Of a DNA stretch of 64,000 bases, positions 9,240 through 16,465 are shown in pieces. The notes under the pieces are model-generated. The model ran no database searches and was not told the origin of the DNA. It worked only from the letters and a program-made list of their open reading frames with translations. The DNA is taken from positions 275,136 to 339,135 of the forward strand of contig NZ_RQIS01000005.1 of NCBI RefSeq assembly GCF_003837865.1. Reading direction: 5' to 3'. The stretch's first letter is position 1. Every line of letters begins with the position of its first letter. The position numbers were made by a program, and so were the translations under genes. The DNA is from Paraburkholderia dinghuensis. Lineage in GTDB: Bacteria > Pseudomonadota > Gammaproteobacteria > Burkholderiales > Burkholderiaceae.

Positions 9240-9758
9240 TCAAAGATCAGTCCCGTGAAGCGGCTTGGCGAGGTGAAAACGAGACAATGATACGCCGCCG
9301 CGCCATACCGTCTGCGCTGAAACGAGCGAGAAGCCCGCGCGCTCGAACACGGGCCGCGCGAGCGCACTGGCATCGGTACCCAGTACGCTCGCACCCTGTT
9401 CGCGCGCCAGGCTCTCGAGCCGTGTCAGCAACGCCGTCGCAAGCCCGCGCCGCGTCCACCCGGGCGCGACGTAGAGCATCTCGACGTGATCGACCGGCCA
9501 GAGCTGCCCGAATGCGACGGGGACGCCATCGCGAACCGCGACGAGCGTCGTGCCGCGCACGAGGCTCGCGCCGAACGACGCGACGTCATCGGCCGACGAC
9601 GCCCACGCCGCACGCTGCGCGGCATCGTAGTGCGCGGCAGTGAGCGCCGTCACCGATGCGCGGAAGAGCGAGGCAAGTGCTGCCGCATCGCGTTCCGGCA
9701 CATACGTGCGCAATTCGATGGATGGCGACGGAGAGTCCCGAACAATAGCGTCAGACAT
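9240..9758 (-). CDS. GNAT-family N-acetyltransferase
   Basis: A 172-residue GCN5-related acetyltransferase. The acetyl-CoA loop is visible at residues 97-110 (VAPGWTRRGLATALL, the R/Q-x-x-G-x-G/A type), after the beta strand VEMLYV and before a long helix (LLTRLESLAREQG). A late conserved segment (ARPVFERAGFSLV) matches the family's C-terminal strand-helix. The acceptor is unknown. It is the first gene of a likely two-gene unit with the lipoprotein and is divergent from the DJ-1 family gene. Confidence 0.88.
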   Translation of the reverse strand: MSDAIVRDSPSPSIELRTYVPERDAAALASLFRASVTALTAAHYDAAQRAAWASSADDVASFGASLVRGTTLVAVRDGVPVAFGQLWPVDHVEMLYVAPGWTRRGLATALLTRLESLAREQGASVLGTDASALARPVFERAGFSLVSAQTVWRGGVSLSRFHLAKPLHGTDL

Positions 9759-9817
9759 GGTGAGGTAGACTGCGTGAGCATCCGATGCGTTCCACTAACC
9801 AACCCAGGAGTCAGACG

Positions 9818-10399
9818 ATGGCAGTCAAGAAGATTCTCTTCCTCACCGGCGACTTCGCCGAGGACTATGAAACGATGGTGCCGTTCCAGGCGCTGCAGGC
9901 CGTCGGCCACCGCGTCGACGCCGTGTGCCCCGGCAAGAAGGCTGGCGAGCGCATCAAAACCGCCATTCACGACTTCGAGGGCGACCAGACCTACACCGAA
10001 AAGCCGGGCCACCAGTTCGCGCTCAACGCCACTTTCGACGAAATCGACCCGGCCAGCTACGACGCGCTCGCCATCGCCGGCGGCCGTGCACCCGAATACC
10101 TGCGACTCAATCCGAAGGTGATCGATGTCGTGCACCACTTTGCCCGCGCGAACAAGCCGATCGCGGCCATCTGCCATGCAGCGCAATTGCTCGCGGCGGC
10201 TGAAGTGATCCGCGGCAAGCGCATCTCGGCATATCCGGCCTGTGCGCCGGAAGTGCGCCTCGCGGGCGGCGAATACGCCGAGATTCCGATCGACAGCGCC
10301 ATCACCGACGCCCCTTTCGTCACGGCCCCGGCCTGGCCCGCGCATCCCGAATGGCTGCGCCAGTTCCTGGTACTGCTCGGTACCCGCATCGAACCCTGA
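9818..10399 (+). CDS. DJ-1/PfpI-family protein
   Basis: A 193-residue single-domain DJ-1/PfpI protein. It has the nucleophile-elbow motif at residues 117-124 (AAICHAAQ) with Cys119 followed by His120, the acidic residue near Glu15 (GDFAEDYE), and the GGRAPEYLR segment typical of the PfpI-like branch. Members act as glyoxalases or deglycases, chaperones or peptidases; sequence alone does not decide among them. The start at 9818 is set by AGGAG seven bases upstream; an earlier in-frame ATG at 9785 lacks a site. It appears to be a single-gene unit. Confidence 0.9.
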   Translation: MAVKKILFLTGDFAEDYETMVPFQALQAVGHRVDAVCPGKKAGERIKTAIHDFEGDQTYTEKPGHQFALNATFDEIDPASYDALAIAGGRAPEYLRLNPKVIDVVHHFARANKPIAAICHAAQLLAAAEVIRGKRISAYPACAPEVRLAGGEYAEIPIDSAITDAPFVTAPAWPAHPEWLRQFLVLLGTRIEP

Positions 10400-10526
10400 T
10401 TCGTGTAGAGCGGCGAAGCTAATCGAGCGCAAGAAATCGCACCGTCGCTCAACCATTTGGGATCGGTCCTATATCGTCCGGGATAACCGCTGCCTAAAGT
10501 ACGCGCATGCTTTAGGGATGGTGGTA

Positions 10527-10865
10527 ATGGAACTGACGGACTGGATCGTTGTACTCGCGATCGCCTTGATGGCGATCGCTTTTTATTGCTCACGCTCGAA
10601 CCGAAACTTCGCGCTGGTCGATCTGGTCGATCGCGCACGGCACCGCCGGGGCACACGGCTTCTCGTGCAAGGCGCAATCGCCCTCTGGAGTGCGCTGCTC
10701 ACGCTCGATTACAGCCTGTTCTCGCCAGATTCCATGCCGTTCGGCCTGAAGCTCAGCGCACAAGCCGTGCTGGGTCTCGCGCTGCTGCTCTTCGTGGCGG
10801 GCGGGAACTGGTCGATGCGCGGCCTGCGCCTGCTCCGGCCACGGCCCCTCTTCAGCGCCTGCTAG
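10527..10865 (+). CDS. Small multi-span membrane protein of unknown function
   Basis: A 112-residue protein with about three hydrophobic segments (residues 6-21, 48-63 and 80-95), separated by basic loops (VDRARHRRGTR). AGGGA lies eight bases before the ATG at 10527; an in-frame ATG at 10518 is less well placed. Its stop overlaps the stop of the convergent sensor kinase within a CTAG. No family is recognised. Confidence 0.6.
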   Translation: MELTDWIVVLAIALMAIAFYCSRSNRNFALVDLVDRARHRRGTRLLVQGAIALWSALLTLDYSLFSPDSMPFGLKLSAQAVLGLALLLFVAGGNWSMRGLRLLRPRPLFSAC

Positions 10866-12652
10866 AGCTCTTCCGGCGTGCCGCCTGCGCGCCTTCGCGC
10901 AGCAGCTAAAACAGTCGGAGGCATCGGCCCGTCGTCGCCGGTTGTCTTGTCATCCGCCGCGTCACCCGACTCACCGGTGTCCCCGGCCGACGCCTGCTCC
11001 GTGTCGCCGCTTGTGGCCCATCCTGCAGCGACGGCATGCTCGGCCTCACCCGGCGCGGGCGGCACGACCGCCAGTGCGTCCGGCAGCGACACATAGAACG
11101 TCGTGCCCGCACCCTCGGTCGATTCCACCCACACGCGCCCGCCATGGCGCTCGACCACGCGCCGCACGAGCGCAAGTCCGATGCCCTCACCCGGCGCGAT
11201 ATTGCCGTGCATGCGCTGAAACGCCTGAAAAAGCCGCGGCAGGGCGATTTCGGGAATACCTAGCCCGTTGTCGCGGACGTAGAAAATCTGCAGCGATTCG
11301 ACGCCAGGCGGTGCGGACGCCGTGCCGATTTCGACTTGCCCATCGCGGGCGGGGTCCAGGTAGTTGAGCGCATTGCCGATCAGGTTCCCGAAAACCTGTT
11401 CGAGCGCCGTCGGATCGCCCCAGACATCGGGCAACGGACGCACACGCACCTGCGCGCCGCGCGAGCGGATCGAGCCGTGCATCGCATCGACGACGCGCTG
11501 CACCAGTTCCCCCACGTTGACGCGCTGCCGCCGGTACTCGACGCGCCCCACGCGCGCGAGGCGCAGGAGCGCGTCGATGATGTGCGACGCGCGCAGCACG
11601 GCGGTCTGCAAATACCGCAGCGCTTCGCCGATTTCCTCGTTGATGAGGTGCTCGACGCGCTCGCGCGCCTGCGGCGCGAGCGACGAGCGCGCGACCAGTT
11701 TGCGAAGGTCGTCGAAGGCATGGTGCAGCTCACGCGAAAAGCCCTGGAGATTGACGAGCGGCGCCCGCAGATCATGCGACACGCTGTGGATGAACATCTC
11801 GTTTTCCTGCGTCTGCTGCCACAGCGTTTCATTGATGCGCGCGAGCTGGTCCGCACGGCGCGCAAGGTCCGCCTGGAAGCCGATGCGCATACGCTCGGCT
11901 TCGATCAGACGCTGGCTGATCTGATGTAGCGTGAGGTCGAGTTGTGCGATTTCATCGTTGCCGCCCGTGAACGGCGCGAGCGGCTCGTTGCCCGCGATAC
12001 GGCTCGCATTATCGGAGAGCGCGTTGAGCCGGCCGCGCACGCCGCGCGTGAAGAGCCACACCGACAACGCGACCAGCACGATCGACCCCAACACGGCCGC
12101 CATCACGAGCGTCTGCTGGCGGGCACGCGCGGCTTCGGCCACCGTCACGCGCATGACATCGAGCCGCCGCTCCTCCGACTGGAACGACGTAATCTGCGCA
12201 CGCACGTGGTCGAGGACGTCGGTGTCCGCGAGCAGGCGAAAGCGCTCGGTCAGTTCGTGGCGCCGCTTCGCGTGCAACAGGTCCTGCATCCGGTCCGACC
12301 ACTGCCGGTAGTTCTCCACGGCCTGGCGGATCTGCACCGCGCGCTCCACCTGGCCGGGATTATCCGAGACGAGTTCGACGAGACGGTCGATGCGCTGATC
12401 GACGTCCATCCACATGGACTCCGGTGTCCTGAACTGGATGTCGCCGGCCACCACGGCCCCGCGCAGCCTCACCGACTCGATCAGGACCGGCTCGAGCACG
12501 CGCCCCGCCTGCGCGAGCACGTCCTGGCTGTGCTGACTGGCGCGATCCGCCGCTTGTGCATCGGCGTCGGCCTTCACGATGCCCGATAACAGCGTCAGTT
12601 CGAAAACGGCGGGAATCGCGATCAGCAGAAACCCTTTCGTCGTTAGTCGCAT
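10862..12652 (-). CDS. Sensor histidine kinase with CHASE3-like input domain
   Basis: A 596-residue membrane histidine kinase. It has a first membrane helix (residues 7-26), a periplasmic helical CHASE3-like region (about 35-175), a second helix (182-202), HAMP (about 203-255), HisKA with the phospho-acceptor His293 in FIHSVSHDLRAPLV, and HATPase_c with N, G1 and G2 boxes (NLIGNALNY, DNGLGIP, GEGIGLALV). The C-terminal 60 residues are acidic and low-complexity. No response regulator is adjacent, so it is an orphan kinase. The ligand is unknown. The LRAPLVNLQGFSREL wording places it with bacteriophytochrome-type kinases lacking the phytochrome core. Confidence 0.92.
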   Translation of the reverse strand: MRLTTKGFLLIAIPAVFELTLLSGIVKADADAQAADRASQHSQDVLAQAGRVLEPVLIESVRLRGAVVAGDIQFRTPESMWMDVDQRIDRLVELVSDNPGQVERAVQIRQAVENYRQWSDRMQDLLHAKRRHELTERFRLLADTDVLDHVRAQITSFQSEERRLDVMRVTVAEAARARQQTLVMAAVLGSIVLVALSVWLFTRGVRGRLNALSDNASRIAGNEPLAPFTGGNDEIAQLDLTLHQISQRLIEAERMRIGFQADLARRADQLARINETLWQQTQENEMFIHSVSHDLRAPLVNLQGFSRELHHAFDDLRKLVARSSLAPQARERVEHLINEEIGEALRYLQTAVLRASHIIDALLRLARVGRVEYRRQRVNVGELVQRVVDAMHGSIRSRGAQVRVRPLPDVWGDPTALEQVFGNLIGNALNYLDPARDGQVEIGTASAPPGVESLQIFYVRDNGLGIPEIALPRLFQAFQRMHGNIAPGEGIGLALVRRVVERHGGRVWVESTEGAGTTFYVSLPDALAVVPPAPGEAEHAVAAGWATSGDTEQASAGDTGESGDAADDKTTGDDGPMPPTVLAAARRRAGGTPEEL

Positions 12653-12873
12653 GCAATGAGCGGGTTCGGGGATCCCGGAAGGCGTAGTGACCAGGTCCGG
12701 CCATTATGTCGGCGTTTGCGCCCCATGTGGGTTCTGCGTGAGGGGGACGGGACCCGCTGCAGTCGCCTGCGCCCTCGGCATTTTTTCGATTTCCCGACAT
12801 CGCATGATTTGAGAAAGGTAAATCGAAACAATCGCCCCGCTCTGGCGCATGACCTCACCATGTTCGCGCGTCG

Positions 12874-12888
12874 GCACAGGAATTGTGC
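12874..12888. promoter_or_regulatory. Candidate NtrC-like binding palindrome upstream of amtB
   Basis: GCACA-N5-TGTGC forms a 5+5 inverted repeat that resembles the NtrC consensus (GCACC, a short spacer, GGTGC). It lies about 190 bp before the amtB start, a normal distance for a sigma-54 activator site. This is a pattern match only. Confidence 0.35.
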
Positions 12889-13011
12889 TGACATGCCCCG
12901 CGCGCGACGCCCGTCGCGCATGATCATCGCCCGGAGACAACCCTCCGGCATCCGCCGCGGTGCACGCACGCACCGACGCAATGCCATGCACCATGGTCCG
13001 CCTCACCGCTT

Positions 13012-13026
13012 TGGCGCAGCGCTGGC
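13012..13026 (+). promoter_or_regulatory. Candidate sigma-54 promoter for amtB
   Basis: TGGCGCAGCGCTGGC has the GG-N10-GC spacing required for a -24/-12 promoter and matches most of the consensus TGGCACG-N4-TTGC. The predicted transcription start near 13038 would give a 39-base leader before the amtB ATG. In a GC-rich genome such matches can arise by chance. Confidence 0.35.
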
Positions 13027-13076
13027 CCGTATCTTGCTCAGATCGCCCTCTTTTCGGGCAACCGCAGGACACAAGG

Positions 13077-14279
13077 ATGGAAAATCTCAAGACAGGCACC
13101 GACACGCTCTTTCTGCTGCTCGGCGCCGCCATGGTGCTCGCGATGCACGCGGGGTTCGCGTTCCTCGAACTCGGCACGGTGCGCAAAAAGAATCAGGTCA
13201 ATGCGCTCGTGAAGATCCTCGTCGATTTTTCGGTTTCGACGATTGCCTACTTCTTCATTGGCTACACGATCGCCTACGGCGTGCAGTTCTTCTCGCACGC
13301 CGACGTGCTCGCGCAACACGACGGCTACGCCCTCGTGCGCTTCTTCTTCCTGCTCACTTTCGCGGCGGCGATCCCGGCGATCGTGTCGGGCGGCATCGCC
13401 GAGCGCTCGAAGTTCCATCCGCAGCTCTTCGCGACGTTCGTGCTCGTCGGGTTCATCTATCCGTTCTTCGAAGGCATCGTCTGGAACGGCCGGTTTGGCA
13501 TTCAGAACGCCATCGCCCAGTTTTTCGGCGCACCGTTTCACGACTTCGCGGGCTCGGTGGTCGTGCATGCCTTCGGCGGCTGGGTGGCGTTGCCGGCCGT
13601 GATCCTGCTCGGCGCGCGCCACGGGCGCTATACGCGAGACGGGCGCATCGCCGCGCACCCGCCTTCGAGCATCCCGTTTCTCGCGCTCGGCGCGTGGATA
13701 CTCGCGGTGGGCTGGTTCGGCTTCAACGTGATGAGCGCGCAGAGCATCGACAAGATCAGCGGCCTCGTGGCCGTCAACTCGCTCATGGCGATGGTGGGCG
13801 GCACGCTCGCCGCCTGGTTCGCGGGCCGCAACGACCCCGGCTTCACGTACAACGGACCGCTCGCGGGGCTCGTGGCCGTATGCGCCGGATCGGACATCAT
13901 GCATCCGCTCGGCGCGCTCGTGACCGGCGCGATTGCGGGCGTGCTGTTCGTCTATATGTTCACGTGCGTGCAGAACCGCTGGCGCATCGACGACGTGCTC
14001 GGCGTGTGGCCGCTGCACGGCCTGTGCGGTGCGTGGGGCGGCATCGCGGCAGGGATCTTCGGCATGCGCTGGGCGGGTGGCATCGGCGGTGTGTCGTTCT
14101 GGGCGCAGGTGGTGGGGACGCTCGGTGGCATCGCTGTAGCGACGCTCGGCGGGACGATCGTGTACGGCGCGCTCAAGCGGGTGGTGGGACTGCGCCTCGA
14201 TCAGGAAGAGGAGTACAACGGCGCCGATCTCTCCATTCACAAGATCACGTCGATGCCGGAGCGGGAAACCGTCGCCTGA
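13077..14279 (+). CDS. amtB: Ammonium transporter (Amt family)
   Basis: A 400-residue Amt/MEP/Rh channel with about eleven membrane helices. The two pore histidines are visible: His164 in VVVHAFGGW and His314 in WPLHGLCGAW. The family signature region around 203-250 (GAWILAVGWFGFN) is present, as is a short cytoplasmic tail. It conducts ammonium or ammonia across the inner membrane. The start at 13077 follows AAGG. Unlike E. coli glnK-amtB, no PII gene is adjacent. Upstream sigma-54/NtrC-like sequences suggest nitrogen control. Confidence 0.95.
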   Translation: MENLKTGTDTLFLLLGAAMVLAMHAGFAFLELGTVRKKNQVNALVKILVDFSVSTIAYFFIGYTIAYGVQFFSHADVLAQHDGYALVRFFFLLTFAAAIPAIVSGGIAERSKFHPQLFATFVLVGFIYPFFEGIVWNGRFGIQNAIAQFFGAPFHDFAGSVVVHAFGGWVALPAVILLGARHGRYTRDGRIAAHPPSSIPFLALGAWILAVGWFGFNVMSAQSIDKISGLVAVNSLMAMVGGTLAAWFAGRNDPGFTYNGPLAGLVAVCAGSDIMHPLGALVTGAIAGVLFVYMFTCVQNRWRIDDVLGVWPLHGLCGAWGGIAAGIFGMRWAGGIGGVSFWAQVVGTLGGIAVATLGGTIVYGALKRVVGLRLDQEEEYNGADLSIHKITSMPERETVA

Positions 14280-14384
14280 GGCAATCGTCACTGACTTGCG
14301 GGTGGGCCGTCGCGGCATTGCGCGGCGGATCTACCCGTCTGCTGGGCGCTCGCAGACGGTTTGTCTCGCGTCTATAGGCGAAAA

Positions 14385-14571
14385 AAAGGGCGAAAAAAAG
14401 GCGTCACGCGTGAGCGTGACGCCTTAAAAGTTCTAGCCATTCCGAGGGCCGTGCTAGAACCTGAGAGACGAAATTCGACGGACACCGAGGCGGTGCTTCA
14501 CCGAAATAATGCAAATTGCATATCTCATGGCGAATCAAAATCCCGCACAAAGCGAGACTCCGTCAAAACAT
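14385..14571 (-). ncRNA. Candidate leftward small RNA
   Basis: Reading leftward, TTGACG (14606-14601), a 17-bp spacer and AAAAAT (14583-14578) could start a transcript near 14571. This transcript would contain an 8-bp stem (arms 14453-14460 and 14430-14437), a short U stretch, and then a perfect 12-bp stem with a 4-base loop (14398-14425) followed by seven Us. This is the layout of an sRNA with a Rho-independent terminator. No protein gene lies upstream on the minus strand to need that terminator. The exact start and existence are inferred. Confidence 0.35.
14389..14425 (-). terminator. Rho-independent terminator, leftward
   Basis: A perfect 12-bp stem (AAGGCGTCACGC against GCGTGACGCCTT) with loop GTGA. 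On the minus strand it is directly followed by a run of seven T. On the plus strand there is no U tract after it, so it is poorly suited to terminate amtB. Confidence 0.7.
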
Positions 14572-14750
14572 GTTCGCATTTTTTACGCCTGAACTAGCCG
14601 CGTCAAGCGAAATCTCGCCAGAATACGCGATCCATCAAGCATAATTCATTTTTTCCCAATCACCCGCTATCCCCTCTTCCTTTCCGCGGCCCGGCACCCC
14701 TCGTAGATAACACCAGACGGTCTTGCGCCGACAAAATGACGGCGGCCCAT

Positions 14751-14765
14751 GTAACGGCCGTAACG
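14751..14765 (+). promoter_or_regulatory. GTAACG direct repeat upstream of mdtA
   Basis: Two GTAACG copies nine bases apart, about 310 bp before mdtA. Response regulators of the OmpR type bind such direct repeats with about one helical turn of spacing, and mdtABC in enterics is under BaeR. Weak evidence. Confidence 0.2.
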
Positions 14766-15070
14766 TCTCGAAAAATAGGCGACTGGACGCTGACGGAAGT
14801 GCCGACTAGCATCATGCTTTTTGGCTGCGCGACCAACGCGCCGCCTGCTCCCACTTCGGCTGCCCTCGTCCGCCACGCCACCCGCCGCCTCTTTCCAGCG
14901 CGCGCCCGATTGCTGTGGTATCTGACACCCACCTTGCACGTGACTCGCGTAGCATCGGCAACCCGCGGCGGCGCAGGCAGGCGCAGCCCATAGCGCCATA
15001 ATCCTTACCCACGCGCGCGGCCCGCGCCCGTGTGAAACTGCACAACCCGACCGCTGTTACGACCTGACCG

Positions 15071-16459
15071 ATGGATCATCAAGAAAAGCACCCGGAACCG
15101 CCTCGTCGAGAAACGCCGCCCCGCGCGCCGCGCCGCCCGCGCGGCAAGCTGATTGCGCTCGCCGCCGTACTGATCGTCGCGGGTGTCGTGCTGGTGCGCT
15201 GGCACCCGTGGAACAAGGCGCTCCAGGGCACAGCCGGCGCCAGCGCTGCGAGTAGCGCAGGCGGCGCGAGCGCACGCCGCGGCGGGCCGGGTGCAATGGC
15301 CAACATGCCGCAACCCGTGAGCGTGGCGGCCGCCGCGCACGGCGACATGCCCATCGTCATCACGGCCCTCGGCACGGTCACGCCGCTCGCCGACGTTACG
15401 GTGCGCACGCAACTGTCCGGCACGCTGCAAAGCGTGAACTTTCAGGAAGGCCAGATGGTGAAACGCGGCGACGTGCTCGCCCAGATCGATCCGCGTCCGT
15501 ACCAGATCTCGCTCGCGAACGCACAAGGCCAGCTCGCGCGCGACGAGGCGCTGCTCGCCACGGCGCGGCTCGACCTGAAGCGCTATCAAACGCTGCTCGC
15601 GCAGGACTCGATCGCGAGCCAGCAGGTGGATACCCAGGCGTCGCTCGTGAAGCAATACGAGGGCACGGTGAAGTCCGATCAGGCGAACATCGACACCTTC
15701 AATCTCGACCTCACCTACGCGCGCATCACTGCGCCGGTTGCGGGCCGCGTCGGCCTGCGTCAGGTCGATCCGGGCAACTACGTGACCCCGGGCGACACCA
15801 ACGGCATCGTCGTCCTCACCCAGTTGCAGCCGATCAGCGTCATTTTCACGACTTCCGAGGACAACCTGCCGGCCATTCTCAAGCAGCTCCGCGCGGGCAC
15901 GACGATGCCCGTCACAGCGTATGACCGCAGCAACACGACGCTGCTCGAGAACGGTCACCTGCAGACCATCGACAACCAGATCGACACCACCACGGGCACA
16001 GTCAAGCTGCGCGCCAGTTTCCAGAACCCGGACGAGATGCTGTTCCCCAACCAGTTCGTGAACGCGCGTCTGCTCGTCGACACGATCCACGATGCTGTGA
16101 TCGTGCCGACCTCGGCGGTGCTCAACGGGTCGCAAGGGCAGTACGTCTATGTCGTGAAGCCCGACAACACCGTGACCGTGCGAATCGTGAAGGTTGGCCC
16201 CGTGAACGGCGAGCGCACCAGCATCGCCTCGGGACTCGACGCCGGCGAGCGCGTCGTGACGGACGGCTCGGACCGCCTGCGTGAAGGCTCGAAGATCACG
16301 ATCCCCGCCGGGCATCCGCATGGCGCGTCGGGAGCCAGGGGCGCCCGGGGTGCTTCGGGTGCCTCGGCCCCACACGGCGCCTCGGGCGCACACCACGGCC
16401 ATCGACAGGCTGCTTCTCAGCCCGCGTCTCAGCCCGCCGCGCAGAGCGGCGCGCAATAA
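15071..16459 (+). CDS. mdtA: RND efflux periplasmic adaptor MdtA
   Basis: A 462-residue membrane-fusion protein. It has a basic cytoplasmic N terminus, a membrane anchor (about residues 26-43), a lipoyl/biotinyl half (VRTQLSGTLQSVNFQEGQMVKRGDVLAQIDP), an alpha-hairpin (about 150-205), a second lipoyl half (TYARITAPVAGRVGLRQVDPG), and beta-barrel and membrane-proximal domains. The C-terminal 50 residues are a Gly/Ala/Ser/His-rich tail not expected in the family. It forms an operon with mdtB (6 bp gap) and mdtC. It links the pump heterotrimer to an outer-membrane channel, for which no gene is adjacent. Confidence 0.93.
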   Translation: MDHQEKHPEPPRRETPPRAPRRPRGKLIALAAVLIVAGVVLVRWHPWNKALQGTAGASAASSAGGASARRGGPGAMANMPQPVSVAAAAHGDMPIVITALGTVTPLADVTVRTQLSGTLQSVNFQEGQMVKRGDVLAQIDPRPYQISLANAQGQLARDEALLATARLDLKRYQTLLAQDSIASQQVDTQASLVKQYEGTVKSDQANIDTFNLDLTYARITAPVAGRVGLRQVDPGNYVTPGDTNGIVVLTQLQPISVIFTTSEDNLPAILKQLRAGTTMPVTAYDRSNTTLLENGHLQTIDNQIDTTTGTVKLRASFQNPDEMLFPNQFVNARLLVDTIHDAVIVPTSAVLNGSQGQYVYVVKPDNTVTVRIVKVGPVNGERTSIASGLDAGERVVTDGSDRLREGSKITIPAGHPHGASGARGARGASGASAPHGASGAHHGHRQAASQPASQPAAQSGAQ

Positions 16460-16465
16460 GCCAGC

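Larger units (their letters stand above)
12653..13076. other. 424-bp divergent regulatory gap upstream of amtB
   Basis: There is no gene here. The gap separates the kinase start from amtB and holds the candidate NtrC-like palindrome and sigma-54-like element listed below. A further inverted GGTGC-N6-GCACC sits at 12959-12974. Confidence 0.5.
14280..15070. other. 791-bp non-coding gap between amtB and mdtA
   Basis: No protein gene is supported. The left half (14385-14660) is AT-richer than the genome and holds two hairpins and leftward promoter-like elements (candidate small RNA). The right half probably contains the mdtABC promoter, including a GTAACG direct repeat at 14751-14765. Confidence 0.6.

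Noticed and set aside
12873..12888. GGCAC...TGC as a second sigma-54 promoter
   Set aside because: The GG and GC pairs are 12 bases apart rather than the required 10. The palindrome reading (NtrC-like site) fits better.
14736..14993. 85-codon frame in the amtB-mdtA gap
   Set aside because: No start signal, no similarity and Arg/Thr/Pro-rich composition; treated as non-coding.
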